This document shows positions 1-7,188 of a stretch of DNA of 49,886 bases, in pieces. Each line of letters opens with the position of its first letter. Within the stretch, counting starts at the first letter, position 1. The notes below the pieces were generated by a model. It was not told where the DNA came from and searched no databases. It saw nothing but the letters and a program-made list of their open reading frames with translations. Position numbers and translations under genes: made by a program. Source of the DNA: CAZJLN01 sp964540765 (lineage in GTDB: Bacteria > Chloroflexota > Anaerolineae > Anaerolineales > Anaerolineaceae); assembly GCA_964540765.1 (NCBI GenBank), contig CAZINW010000014.1, positions 1 through 49,886 on the forward strand. The letters run 5' to 3'.

Positions 1-31
1 AGTTTGATTATTCATAAGCCATTTCTCGTGT

Positions 32-394
32 CTATTTTTCTAGGTAAAGCTCAAAATCCGCTCCCACGTCAAAAGGTGGGTCGATGTAGATCAGATCAAT
101 TTTGCCTTTGTACTCTTTCAGCAGGGAAGCCATCACCAGCTTGTTATCCCCCCAGATGAGCATATTGCGGAAGTCATCCCGGTGGGCGGTCTGGGGGTCA
201 AACAGCGAGCCCTGCACCAGCGCTCGCGAACGCGGCTCGTCTACCGTTTCAATCTTCTGCAGGGGCATGGCAGCGCCGGCGATATCCACCTCACGGCGGT
301 TGCCGTACTCATCGTACTTGCCCTCCCAAATCAGCTCCGTGCGGATTTTGGAAAAGGGGTGCGGGTTATCGGGAGCATAGGGTTGAACGGGCAT
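32..394 (-). pseudogene. Truncated adenine-specific DNA methyltransferase (type III Mod-like), N-terminal fragment
   Basis: The 120 residues match the start of type III-like site-specific adenine methyltransferases. They hold the family N-terminal block (TELIWEGKYDEYGNRREVD), the WGDNKLVMASLL stretch and the catalytic motif IV DPPF near residue 107. Family members are usually 600-900 aa with the target-recognition and AdoMet-binding regions downstream. Here the frame diverges just after DPPFDVGADF and stops at 32-34, and the remaining 31 bases do not resume the family. A strong Shine-Dalgarno (AGGAGGG) lies 5-6 nt before the ATG, so the 5' end is genuine. Most likely a gene broken by a rearrangement at or near the window edge; without the rest it cannot methylate DNA. 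Confidence 0.7.
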
Positions 395-764
395 GGGTTC
401 CCTCCTGGATGATTGTGGGTGTGATGAGGATATGATACCACAAAGCCGGGGCGGGAATCTTTATTTAATTGTGATACCCAAATCCATGGTTCCTGGTCAC
501 CTGGTGAAGCGCACCACCTTACCAGGTAGATGCAGGCCATGTATGTTCCCGCAACTGAACTGGGACTGATGTACCTGACAGTCACCTTGACCCCAGAAAT
601 GAACTGGGGATAAATAAAGGTGACCTACACCTGGTCTCTGGATGAATTCCCGGATGCGAAGCATGCCTTCGGCAAAGAATATCGATCAGGTATCCTGCCT
701 GGCTGCCTTTGCTCTTCTACTGTTTTGTCATCCCTGCTCAATTTTGTTGAACAAACCTGCCTGG
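395..764. other. Intergenic stretch without a supported gene
   Basis: 370 bases between the methyltransferase fragment and the tetR 3' end. Short in-frame stretches on the plus strand look faintly protein-like but are interrupted by stops. The only clear structure is the nested inverted repeat at 581-624. Confidence 0.5.
581..624. repeat. Nested inverted repeat (hairpin)
   Basis: The outer arms GTCACCTT (581-588) and AAGGTGAC (617-624) enclose inner arms CCCCAG (591-596) and CTGGGG (604-609) with a 7-nt loop. Both arms are perfect. There is no U-run, so it is not a canonical terminator. It lies about 140 bp beyond the tetR stop. Confidence 0.5.
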
Positions 765-1448
765 TCATTTGCTGAAGAACTGCCTGCGAATATCCGGATC
801 GCGCGCGATGCCAGCTTCAAGGATGTCCATGAGGTTGTCGAAGAGGTCCTGCACGAGCTGATCGTTAAAAACATCCAGCCTGCCTTCGGCGAAATCCTCA
901 GGGCTGAGCTCCATGCGTTTGAGCAGGTAGCGCCCGAAGAAATGGTAAATGATTCCCAACAGGAAGGACACCATGTCCGTGTCCACCCAGGGAGCCACGT
1001 CCTCATGCAGGATGCCCTGGGAGAGAAAATCGTTAAAGTAGAAGGCACCACCTCCATGGGGCTCCCCCTCCTGGTCAGACAGGAAGGGCAGGTCTTCCAC
1101 GAAGGAGCGACAGGTGATCTTTGCCAGCTTGGGATGCCTTACTTCAAAGAGAAACGCCAGTTGGAGCATCCAGCGCAGGTAATCGAAGGTGTCCAGCGCT
1201 TTTTCAGCAGGCTTCACCTGGCTGACAAGCGCCCCCTTTTGCTGATTTGCCAACTTGAGCAGATGCTGGTAGAGGTCTTTTTTGCCTGCAAAATACTGGT
1301 AAAAAGAGCCCTTGGCAATGCCGGCACGCGCGACGATGGCTGAAATGGAGGCGCAGGTATAGGGGTTGGCTGCAAATTCATCAATGGCAATCGCCTCGAT
1401 GTGGGCGCGTTTGTCATCCGGCAGGTTAAAGAAGGTCTGTTTTGGCAT
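765..1448 (-). CDS. TetR/AcrR family transcriptional regulator
   Basis: A 227-aa one-component repressor. Residues about 8-55 form the TetR helix-turn-helix, with the hallmark run ISAIVARAGIAKGSFYQYF and KKDLYQHL. The remaining residues are an all-helical ligand/dimerisation domain with no recognisable ligand signature. Length is typical of the family. The start is supported by AAGGA 6 nt upstream. It is transcribed away from the lipoprotein gene at 1649, and its own promoter and a perfect dyad operator lie between the two genes, so autoregulation is likely and control of the divergent lipoprotein gene is possible. A plus-strand open frame over the same bases is an antisense shadow. Confidence 0.92.
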   Translation of the reverse strand: MPKQTFFNLPDDKRAHIEAIAIDEFAANPYTCASISAIVARAGIAKGSFYQYFAGKKDLYQHLLKLANQQKGALVSQVKPAEKALDTFDYLRWMLQLAFLFEVRHPKLAKITCRSFVEDLPFLSDQEGEPHGGGAFYFNDFLSQGILHEDVAPWVDTDMVSFLLGIIYHFFGRYLLKRMELSPEDFAEGRLDVFNDQLVQDLFDNLMDILEAGIARDPDIRRQFFSK

Positions 1449-1482
1449 GTTCTTCCTTGCAAGTCAATTCGAGATAGTGATG

Positions 1483-1496
1483 TGACCAGGTGGTCA
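1483..1496. promoter_or_regulatory. Probable TetR operator
   Basis: The dyad TGACCA-GG-TGGTCA is a perfect 6-bp inverted repeat with a 2-bp centre, and flanking A/T pairs extend the symmetry. It starts 2 bp downstream of the tetR -10 box on the minus strand, i.e. over the expected transcription start, and 35 bp before the start codon. This is a classic position for TetR autorepression. Confidence 0.7.
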
Positions 1497-1497
1497 T

Positions 1498-1526
1498 ATT
1501 CTATAATGAAAAGCGCTTTCCGTCAA
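1498..1526 (-). promoter_or_regulatory. Promoter of the tetR gene
   Basis: On the minus strand, TTGACG (1521-1526) and TAGAAT (1498-1503) are separated by exactly 17 bp, close to the sigma-70 consensus. The spacer contains the palindrome AAAGCGCTTT (1509-1518). Confidence 0.75.
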
Positions 1527-1648
1527 CGGTGAGTTTGAGTTTTGCTGTATTTTAATCCAAATGATCGTGTATAATGGAAGCGTTGTTGCCATATCGCACT
1601 GGGATGCAGAAATCATATTTTATTCGAGAAAACCAGAAGATGTGAAAC

Positions 1649-2569
1649 ATGAAACAATTAAAACGAACGATCCTTGTTTTGGGCTGTCTCTTCGCCCTGG
1701 TGGTAACCAGCGTGGCATGTAGTGCAGCAGTCTCTGATGACCCCGAGGGGCAGGCGCAACTGGAGCAGACCGGGGCAGCTCTGCAAACCACCCAGACAGC
1801 CCTGGCAGACGCGCTCACTGCCGCTGCCCCAACATCAACCCCTCTCCCGCAGCCGACCGACCTCCCAACCAGCACTGCCACCCAGATACCGACCATGGCA
1901 ACACCGCCAAAATTGAGCATTGAAGAATATGTTCTGGCAAGCAGGGGATCTGAAGGGATGAATTTCATCCCTGTTGAAGGCACGCTGGATGAGGTTTTGA
2001 GCAAACATCAGGATGAGAGAGCCAAACAACTCTCAACCAACCCGCCCACGGATGCAATAACCTTGGGAGAGGACAAGCTGACTGCGACAGCAACCATTTC
2101 GGATGACAAAGTCACTGTACAAGTCTTTCGCAATGATGAACCGATTTACACTGCCGCTGTCGGGGACGCAACGCCCATCTCCCCTTTGCGAGGATTATGG
2201 GTATCTGACAGCCATTGGATACTGGAAGTTGCCCATATTGCCGAGAAAACTGACACGTCAAATGTGACCACCTACGATATTTTGGGTGAAGTCATTCAGG
2301 ATGGCGTTTCCATGAACGCGCAGTATGGGTATGAAGAGACCTTTGGCTTTCAACTGATCAAGGGCAGACCCTTCTATTTCTTCAAGAAGGATGGACTAAT
2401 AGGTATTTCTTATAATGAAGAGGCAACTTCATTGGAATACACCGCTATTCCGCATTATGGGTGTTGCAGCGCAGCGGCATTCAATCCCAGAAGCGCTGAA
2501 AACATGGTGGCATTTTTCGCTTCGCGTGGTGAGGTGGAGTATTATGTGGAAATTGGCGTTTTTGAGTAA
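1649..2569 (+). CDS. Secreted lipoprotein of unknown function
   Basis: 306 aa. The N-terminus has a short basic region, a hydrophobic core and a lipobox-like TSVAC, with Cys24 the likely lipidated residue. A low-complexity Thr/Pro/Ala/Gln linker follows (about 30-90), typical of surface lipoproteins in Chloroflexota. The remaining 200 residues form a globular region I do not recognise, with aromatic, beta-rich blocks. It is predicted to sit on the outer face of the membrane. A weak AGAAG lies before the ATG, and a TATAAT at 1570-1575 could be the -10 box. It is divergent from tetR and followed 84 bp downstream by yjbQ. Lipoprotein sorting is fairly sure; function is unknown. Confidence 0.8.
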   Translation: MKQLKRTILVLGCLFALVVTSVACSAAVSDDPEGQAQLEQTGAALQTTQTALADALTAAAPTSTPLPQPTDLPTSTATQIPTMATPPKLSIEEYVLASRGSEGMNFIPVEGTLDEVLSKHQDERAKQLSTNPPTDAITLGEDKLTATATISDDKVTVQVFRNDEPIYTAAVGDATPISPLRGLWVSDSHWILEVAHIAEKTDTSNVTTYDILGEVIQDGVSMNAQYGYEETFGFQLIKGRPFYFFKKDGLIGISYNEEATSLEYTAIPHYGCCSAAAFNPRSAENMVAFFASRGEVEYYVEIGVFE

Positions 2570-2653
2570 AGCCTGACCCAAAATCATTTTGCCAATTAAC
2601 GGACGGGGTGCGATCATGGCATCCCTGTGGATTAACCACCAAGAGGAGTCAAA

Positions 2654-3073
2654 ATGAAAAGTTATCGCAAAGAACTGTGGTTCAACATTCCCACCCGCCG
2701 GGCGTTTGTCAATATCACCCCGCAGGTCAATGCAGCTCTGCATGGAAGCGGCATCCAGGAGGGATTGATATTGGTGAATGCCATGCACATCACGGCATCC
2801 GTCTTCATCAATGATGACGAGGACGGGCTGCACCAGGACTACGAAGCCTGGCTGGAAAAGCTGGCACCACATGCTCCCATTAGCCAGTACCAGCACAACC
2901 GCACCGGGGAAGACAACGCCGACGCCCATATCAAGCGCCAGGTGATGGGGCGCGAGGTGGTGGTGGCTGTCAGCGGTGGGCAGTTGGATTTTGGCCCCTG
3001 GGAGCAGATCTTCTATGGTGAGTTTGACGGTGGGCGTCGCAAGCGCGTGCTGGTCAAGATCATCGGGGAGTAA
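2654..3073 (+). CDS. yjbQ: YjbQ/UPF0047 family protein (secondary thiamine-phosphate synthase-like)
   Basis: 139 aa, the normal length for UPF0047. It carries the family landmarks: the N-terminal beta-strand block with MHITASVFIND, then DNADAHIKRQVMG, the SGGQLDFGPWEQIF segment and the C-terminal RKRVLVKIIG strand. Family proteins form trimers, and some have weak thiamine-phosphate synthase activity in E. coli complementation; the true role is unsettled. Shine-Dalgarno GAGGAG lies 7-8 nt before the ATG. It appears monocistronic; a hairpin-rich spacer follows. Confidence 0.9.
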   Translation: MKSYRKELWFNIPTRRAFVNITPQVNAALHGSGIQEGLILVNAMHITASVFINDDEDGLHQDYEAWLEKLAPHAPISQYQHNRTGEDNADAHIKRQVMGREVVVAVSGGQLDFGPWEQIFYGEFDGGRRKRVLVKIIGE

Positions 3074-3120
3074 AGAGAACTTAAAGTTGAAAGTCTCAAG
3101 CTGAAAGCAAGACAACAGGT

Positions 3121-3152
3121 AGGGTGCGTTCCGCAATTGAACGCACCACCCT
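3121..3152. repeat. TAGGGTGCG-type hairpin repeat, copy 1
   Basis: Perfect 9-bp arms GGTGCGTTC (3123-3131) and GAACGCACC (3139-3147), flanked by AGGG and CCCT. Related copies occur at 3233-3264, 13093-13126, 22051-22084 and 29011-29046. A small repetitive extragenic palindrome family. Confidence 0.65.
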
Positions 3153-3232
3153 GTCAACAAATCACTCCACAGCAATGAATAAATATTTTTGGTGCGATCA
3201 AAAGAAAATCGCACACACACAATAACTCGCAG

Positions 3233-3264
3233 GGTATGCTCCGGTTGCGAGCGCACCGCCCTAC
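3233..3264. repeat. TAGGGTGCG-type hairpin repeat, copy 2 (diverged)
   Basis: AGGGTATGCTC, a 7-nt loop, then GAGCGCACC and CCCT: the same plan as copy 1 with substitutions in the left arm. Between the two copies, GTGCGAT and ATCGCAC (about 3192-3215) form another small hairpin. Confidence 0.5.
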
Positions 3265-3360
3265 TCAAAGTTAAAAGCAAAACATTTCACATTACCAAAG
3301 TTGAGGATTTAACTCCATAAAAATTTTTGAGGCTGACTTTGGGGTCAACCGCTTTGCATA

Positions 3361-3537
3361 TTATTCTTCTTCTGTTGGCTTTGGCTCGAGGTCGATCACA
3401 AGATCAGGTTCATCTGGCATTGCCTCATTTGAGACTGGCTGTTCAGCCATTTTTTGCTTGCTCTTTTCCAGAAAGTAATAGACCAATGCTGCTGCGCCTG
3501 CAATGGTGGTTAACCTGCGGAGGGGGTGTTTAAACAT
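3361..3537 (-). CDS. Small single-pass membrane protein, 58 aa
   Basis: A short gene read on the minus strand. The ATG (3535-3537) is preceded by a near-perfect Shine-Dalgarno (GAAAGGAGAATGAC). The product has a basic N-terminus (MFKHPLRR), one hydrophobic helix of about 15 residues (LTTIAGAAALVYYFL), a Lys-rich patch (EKSKQKM) and a strongly acidic, proline-containing tail ending in TEEE. The charge pattern suggests a membrane-anchored peptide with the acidic tail on one side, topology uncertain. I recognise no family. The clear ribosome site and non-random amphipathic layout argue that it is real; it lies head-to-head with ygiQ. Confidence 0.6.
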   Translation of the reverse strand: MFKHPLRRLTTIAGAAALVYYFLEKSKQKMAEQPVSNEAMPDEPDLVIDLEPKPTEEE

Positions 3538-3664
3538 GTCATTCTCCTTTCAATATTTTCCTCTCTCATTATAAGCCGTCATGCCTGCATCTACGATAGA
3601 TAATATAAGGTTTTGTTTGGATAGAGGAAATCCCATACGCCTCGTTTTAGTGTATGATTAACCC

Positions 3665-5389
3665 ATGTTCATGCCAACCACCCCTCAAGAATTGGATCAG
3701 TTCAACTGGCACAAACTGGATGTGATCCTGATCAGCGGTGATACCTACATTGACAGCCCTTACAGCGGCGCTGCCATCATCGGCAAGCAACTGCTGCACG
3801 CCGGCTACAAGGTGGGCATCATCGCCCAGCCGGATATCCTAAGCGGGGATGACATCACCCGCCTGGGTGAGCCGCGCCTCTTTTGGGGCGTGACCGCCGG
3901 CTGCATGGACTCGATGGTTGCCAATTTCACTGCGCTGGGCAAGCCCAGGAGGCAGGACGACCACACCCCCGGCGGGGTGAACAAGCGCCGCCCTGACCGT
4001 GCCACCATCGTTTACAGCAACCTGATCCGGCGCTACTTCAAAGGGACGGTGCCGATCGTGCTGGGCGGCGTGGAAGCATCCCTGAGGCGCGTGGCACATT
4101 ACGATTTCTGGTCCGACAGCATCCGGCGCGCAGTGCTCTTTGATGCCAAAGCGGATTACCTGCTCTACGGCATGGCGGATCTCTCGGTGCTCAACCTGGC
4201 ACGTGCGCTTGACAACGGGTCAGATCCGCATGACCTGCGCGGGCTGAGTTACATCAGCAAGCAGCCCCCAGAGGGTTATTTGATCCTGCCATCATTTGAG
4301 AAAGTGACGACAGATAAGCTGGCGTTCATCGAGATGTTCCACAGCTTCTACCGCAATAATGACCCCATCAGCGCGCAGGGGCTGGCGCAGCAGCATGGCG
4401 ACCGCTTCCTGGTGCAGAACCCGCCCTCACCCACGCTGACACAGGCGGAGTTGGATGCGGTTTACGGGCTGGATTACGAAAATGCCGTGCACCCCTTTTA
4501 CGCTGCCCAGGGCGAGGTACGCGCCATGGAGACGATCCGCTTCAGCATTCCCACCCACCGCGGCTGCTACGGCGAATGCAACTTCTGCGCCATCGCCGTG
4601 CACGAAGGACGCACCGTCAACTGGCGCTCGCAGGGATCCATTATTAATGAAGCCAGGCAGATGACAAAGCGTGACGGTTTCAAGGGCATCATCCAGGACC
4701 TTTCCGGTCCGACCGCCAATATGTACGGCTTTGAGTGCCACGTCAAGCAGATGCGCGGTGCCTGCCCTGACAAGCGCTGTATCTACCCTGAGATCTGCCC
4801 ACTGCTGCCCATCGATCACGCCCCCCAGACCGAGCTGCTGCAGGCATTACGCAAGCTGGATGGGGTGCACAAGGTATTTGTGGGCTCAGGGATGCGGCAT
4901 GACATGGTCATGGCAGATGGCAACCACGGCCCGGCTTATCTCCAGGAATTGGTGGCACATCACGTCTCGGGTCAGCTCAAGCTGGCGCCCGAACACACCC
5001 AACCTGGTGTGCTTAAACGCATGGGCAAGCCGGGTCCCAACAGCCTGCTGGCATTCAAGAAGCGCTTTGATGCCCTCAGTGAGACGGTGCGTAAAAAGCA
5101 GTTCCTGAGCTATTACCTGATCGCTGCCCATCCGGGCTGCACAGACGCAGACATGCTCGCGCTCAAGCAGTTTGCCAGCCAGAAGTTGGAGGTGCTGCCT
5201 GAGCAGGTGCAGATCTTTACGCCCACGCCCTCCACTTATGCCAGCCTGATGTATTATACTGAGATGGATCCCTTCACGGGTGAAAAACTCTTTGTTGAGA
5301 AAAATCCTGCCCGAAAAATGCGCCAGAAAGCCCTGATCACCGGCCGAAGGAAGCCCCAGCGCGAACCCGAGGCATTCCAAAAGAAGTGA
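3665..5389 (+). CDS. YgiQ family radical SAM protein (UPF0313)
   Basis: 574 aa. The N-terminal half carries the YgiQ-specific region (LISGDTYIDSPYSGAAIIGK, FWGVTAGCMDSMVANFTA, GGVEASLRRVAHYDFW). The radical SAM motif is at C301-x3-C305-x2-C308 (CYGECNFC), binding the 4Fe-4S cluster that cleaves AdoMet. The C-terminal block holds LSGPTANMYG, LAPEHT and FTPTPSTYASLMYYTE. The substrate of YgiQ proteins is not known. No Shine-Dalgarno precedes the ATG; instead TATGAT (3653-3658) ends 6 nt upstream, which suggests a leaderless transcript. A second Met lies at codon 3. It is followed 33 bp on by the GH8-like gene, so the two may be co-transcribed. Confidence 0.93.
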   Translation: MFMPTTPQELDQFNWHKLDVILISGDTYIDSPYSGAAIIGKQLLHAGYKVGIIAQPDILSGDDITRLGEPRLFWGVTAGCMDSMVANFTALGKPRRQDDHTPGGVNKRRPDRATIVYSNLIRRYFKGTVPIVLGGVEASLRRVAHYDFWSDSIRRAVLFDAKADYLLYGMADLSVLNLARALDNGSDPHDLRGLSYISKQPPEGYLILPSFEKVTTDKLAFIEMFHSFYRNNDPISAQGLAQQHGDRFLVQNPPSPTLTQAELDAVYGLDYENAVHPFYAAQGEVRAMETIRFSIPTHRGCYGECNFCAIAVHEGRTVNWRSQGSIINEARQMTKRDGFKGIIQDLSGPTANMYGFECHVKQMRGACPDKRCIYPEICPLLPIDHAPQTELLQALRKLDGVHKVFVGSGMRHDMVMADGNHGPAYLQELVAHHVSGQLKLAPEHTQPGVLKRMGKPGPNSLLAFKKRFDALSETVRKKQFLSYYLIAAHPGCTDADMLALKQFASQKLEVLPEQVQIFTPTPSTYASLMYYTEMDPFTGEKLFVEKNPARKMRQKALITGRRKPQREPEAFQKK

Positions 5390-5422
5390 TCCGCATATCC
5401 TTATTGCCAAAGAAAGGAAAAC

Positions 5423-6652
5423 ATGCCTGATAATATCCTCCCCATAATCGTTATATTTGCTGCACTGATGATTGCAGCAGCATGGATGATCCGCAATATT
5501 AAAAAGGATCGCGTGAAAAAAGAGATTGTACAGCAACAACCCTGCCAGTTGCCTTTCCCTCAACACATGGACCGCCCAGGCTGCCCGAAGCCTGACCACG
5601 TCAGCCAGGAGGCGATGGATGCAGCCGTAAAGAAGGCGTATGGCGAGTGGCTGGCAACTTTCATGCTGGCTGACTTTACTCCCGGCAGGGCATTCCTGCG
5701 CATAGGTGTTGAGAAACGCTTCATGAAGTACCAAGTGCTGGCAACATCCGTGGGGCAGGGGTATGCCATGCTGATCAGTGCGCTTTTCGCCGGCAACGAC
5801 CTTAATGCCCAGGGGCGTTTCGATCGCTTGCTGACCTTTTGCGATGCACACCCCAGCGCGGGGCATCCCCACTTGATGTCCTGGCAGGTCAGCCCGGATA
5901 TGACCGTCTCCAAAGCGCTGGCATCCTTCAGCCAGGGGGACATGCTGATCGCCTACGCCCTGCTGATGGCTGACCGGCAGTGGGGCTCAAAGGGTGATTA
6001 CAACTATCACGCCATCGCGCTCAAGATCGTCCAGGCACTCAAAGCAGAGTGCATTCACCCCGAACTCTTTCACATCCTTTCCAGTAACGAGGTCAAGGCG
6101 GATGACGAAGCACGCTGGATGAGCACCCGTAGCGCGGATGTGGCACCGCTCTTCTTTACGGCATTCCAGCATATCAGCTATGACGACGCATGGAACACGA
6201 TTGGCAGCAAGATGCTCGCGTTGCTTGAAGGTGCAGAGAGTCTTCCAGGTGCTTTCATCAGGGTTGATCGGGATGCTGATGCAGAAATGGATGAGGTTTT
6301 TGACCGCGAAAGTGCCCCGCTCCTCTTCCACCTGGCACTGGCAGCGCTCTTCGCAGAGGATGCATCTGCCCAGAACGTCCTCACGCGCATGGCAGGCACC
6401 CTGAAAGCAGCCAACCCGGATGGCAGGTTCGTCAGCGCTTACAGCCTGGAGGGAACACCCCAATCCAAAGAGAGCGACCTTTCAATTCAAGCAGGCATGG
6501 CTGCTGCTGCCATGTGCATGGGAGACCAGCCCTGGCTTAACCTGCTCTGGGATCAACTGTGCGCTGCCAAGGTGGAGCGCAATGACCCGGCTGGCAGCAC
6601 GCTGCGGTTGATGGCGCTGATCCTGCTGAGCGGCAACTGGTGGCAAGCCTGA
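5423..6652 (+). CDS. GH8-like glycosidase homologue, membrane-anchored, catalytic acid replaced
   Basis: 409 aa. Residues about 5-23 form an N-terminal signal anchor, followed by a charged linker and an alpha/alpha-barrel-like domain resembling glycoside hydrolase family 8 (endoglucanase/BcsZ type). Recognisable segments are TSVGQGYAML (108-117), SQGDMLIAYALLMADRQWGS (170-189) and STRSADVAPLFF (234-245). In active GH8 enzymes the first reads SEGxGYGM, with Glu the general acid. Here it is Val110, the usual Asp of the TDGD-type motif is Gln171, and Asp239 of the third motif is kept. It may therefore be a sugar-binding pseudoenzyme or act by another mechanism. Shine-Dalgarno AAAGGA. Family assignment is by motif memory, moderately sure. 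Confidence 0.72.
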   Translation: MPDNILPIIVIFAALMIAAAWMIRNIKKDRVKKEIVQQQPCQLPFPQHMDRPGCPKPDHVSQEAMDAAVKKAYGEWLATFMLADFTPGRAFLRIGVEKRFMKYQVLATSVGQGYAMLISALFAGNDLNAQGRFDRLLTFCDAHPSAGHPHLMSWQVSPDMTVSKALASFSQGDMLIAYALLMADRQWGSKGDYNYHAIALKIVQALKAECIHPELFHILSSNEVKADDEARWMSTRSADVAPLFFTAFQHISYDDAWNTIGSKMLALLEGAESLPGAFIRVDRDADAEMDEVFDRESAPLLFHLALAALFAEDASAQNVLTRMAGTLKAANPDGRFVSAYSLEGTPQSKESDLSIQAGMAAAAMCMGDQPWLNLLWDQLCAAKVERNDPAGSTLRLMALILLSGNWWQA

Positions 6653-6729
6653 AGAATTGAGGTTTGATCAGGAAGGGTCGTACGCATCCTGCCCACCCGT
6701 ATTGCATCCTTATGCAAAATGCATGAATA

Positions 6730-6759
6730 TTGAAATTTTCTTTTGATTCTTGCTATACT
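6730..6759 (+). promoter_or_regulatory. Promoter of the antitoxin-like gene
   Basis: TTGAAA (6730-6735), an 18-bp spacer and TATACT (6754-6759). The ATG follows 6 nt later with no Shine-Dalgarno, so transcription would begin at or next to the start codon. Confidence 0.65.
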
Positions 6760-6765
6760 TAACAC

Positions 6766-7011
6766 ATGGCTGAACTCAATTTAAAGGAAAGCTACGTGGT
6801 GGATTCTGAAGGCAGGCGGGTGGGCGTCTTGCTCAGTCTCACAGCCTACAATGAGCTGATAAACCGGCTGAAGGAACTTGAAGCCTTCCGCGCTGCCAAT
6901 GACGTCAGCCTGGTGGATGAGTTGATGCAGGAAGACAGACTCAGAAAGACAGAGATACCCGTGGCGAACTTCCGTCCCCGCCGCGGACCCGGGGGAATGA
7001 TCGTGATATAA
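6766..7011 (+). CDS. Phd/YefM-like antitoxin, orphan, C-terminus encoded by a repeat terminus
   Basis: 81 aa. Residues 1-45 (MAELNLKESYVVDSEG, then VGVLLSLTAYNELINRLKELE) resemble the N-terminal DNA-binding part of small antitoxins of the prevent-host-death type. The last 13 residues (from about FRPRRGPGG) come from the same 34-bp sequence that ends the 350-bp repeats at 12719 and 20373. No toxin gene follows: the next 180 bp are repeat debris. The natural C-terminus, which in this class usually neutralises the toxin, has probably been lost or replaced. Leaderless start after TATACT. Function in neutralisation is doubtful; a residual DNA-binding role is possible. Confidence 0.6.
   Translation: MAELNLKESYVVDSEGRRVGVLLSLTAYNELINRLKELEAFRAANDVSLVDELMQEDRLRKTEIPVANFRPRRGPGGMIVI
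6975..7008 (+). repeat. Terminus of the 350-bp repeat (34-bp exact match)
   Basis: Identical to the right end of the repeat at 13035-13069 (TCCCCGCCGCGG, then GACCCGGGGGAATG and ATCGTGATA). It lies inside the 3' end of the antitoxin-like gene, in the same orientation as both full copies. Confidence 0.8.
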
Positions 7012-7030
7012 AGTTGAAGAGTCGGGTGGT

Positions 7031-7096
7031 CATGATCAATCCTCGGCTCATCCCATACATAAACCCGCTGCACAGACCGGGGGAAGGATCATGATC
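7031..7096 (+). repeat. Degenerate copy of the 350-bp repeat's right end
   Basis: TGATC, CGGCTCATC, CCGCTGC, GACC and GGGGGAA-GATC-TGAT follow the same order as the last 65 bp of the full repeats, with substitutions and small indels. Same orientation. Confidence 0.6.
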
Positions 7097-7188
7097 TAGT
7101 CCAGGTTCAACTACTGAATGGTTTCCGCATCAATGATGCACTGTTGCATTAAAATCCAATTATTCCATTATGTAACAGCCTTGAATGG

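Noticed and set aside
642..1343. 233-codon plus-strand open frame
   Set aside because: Antisense to the tetR gene, with no family features.
1552..2004. 150-codon minus-strand frame
   Set aside because: Antisense to the lipoprotein gene; Val/Gly/Ala-rich shadow composition.
4886..5872. 328-codon minus-strand frame
   Set aside because: Spans the ends of two well-supported plus-strand genes and has no recognisable domain.
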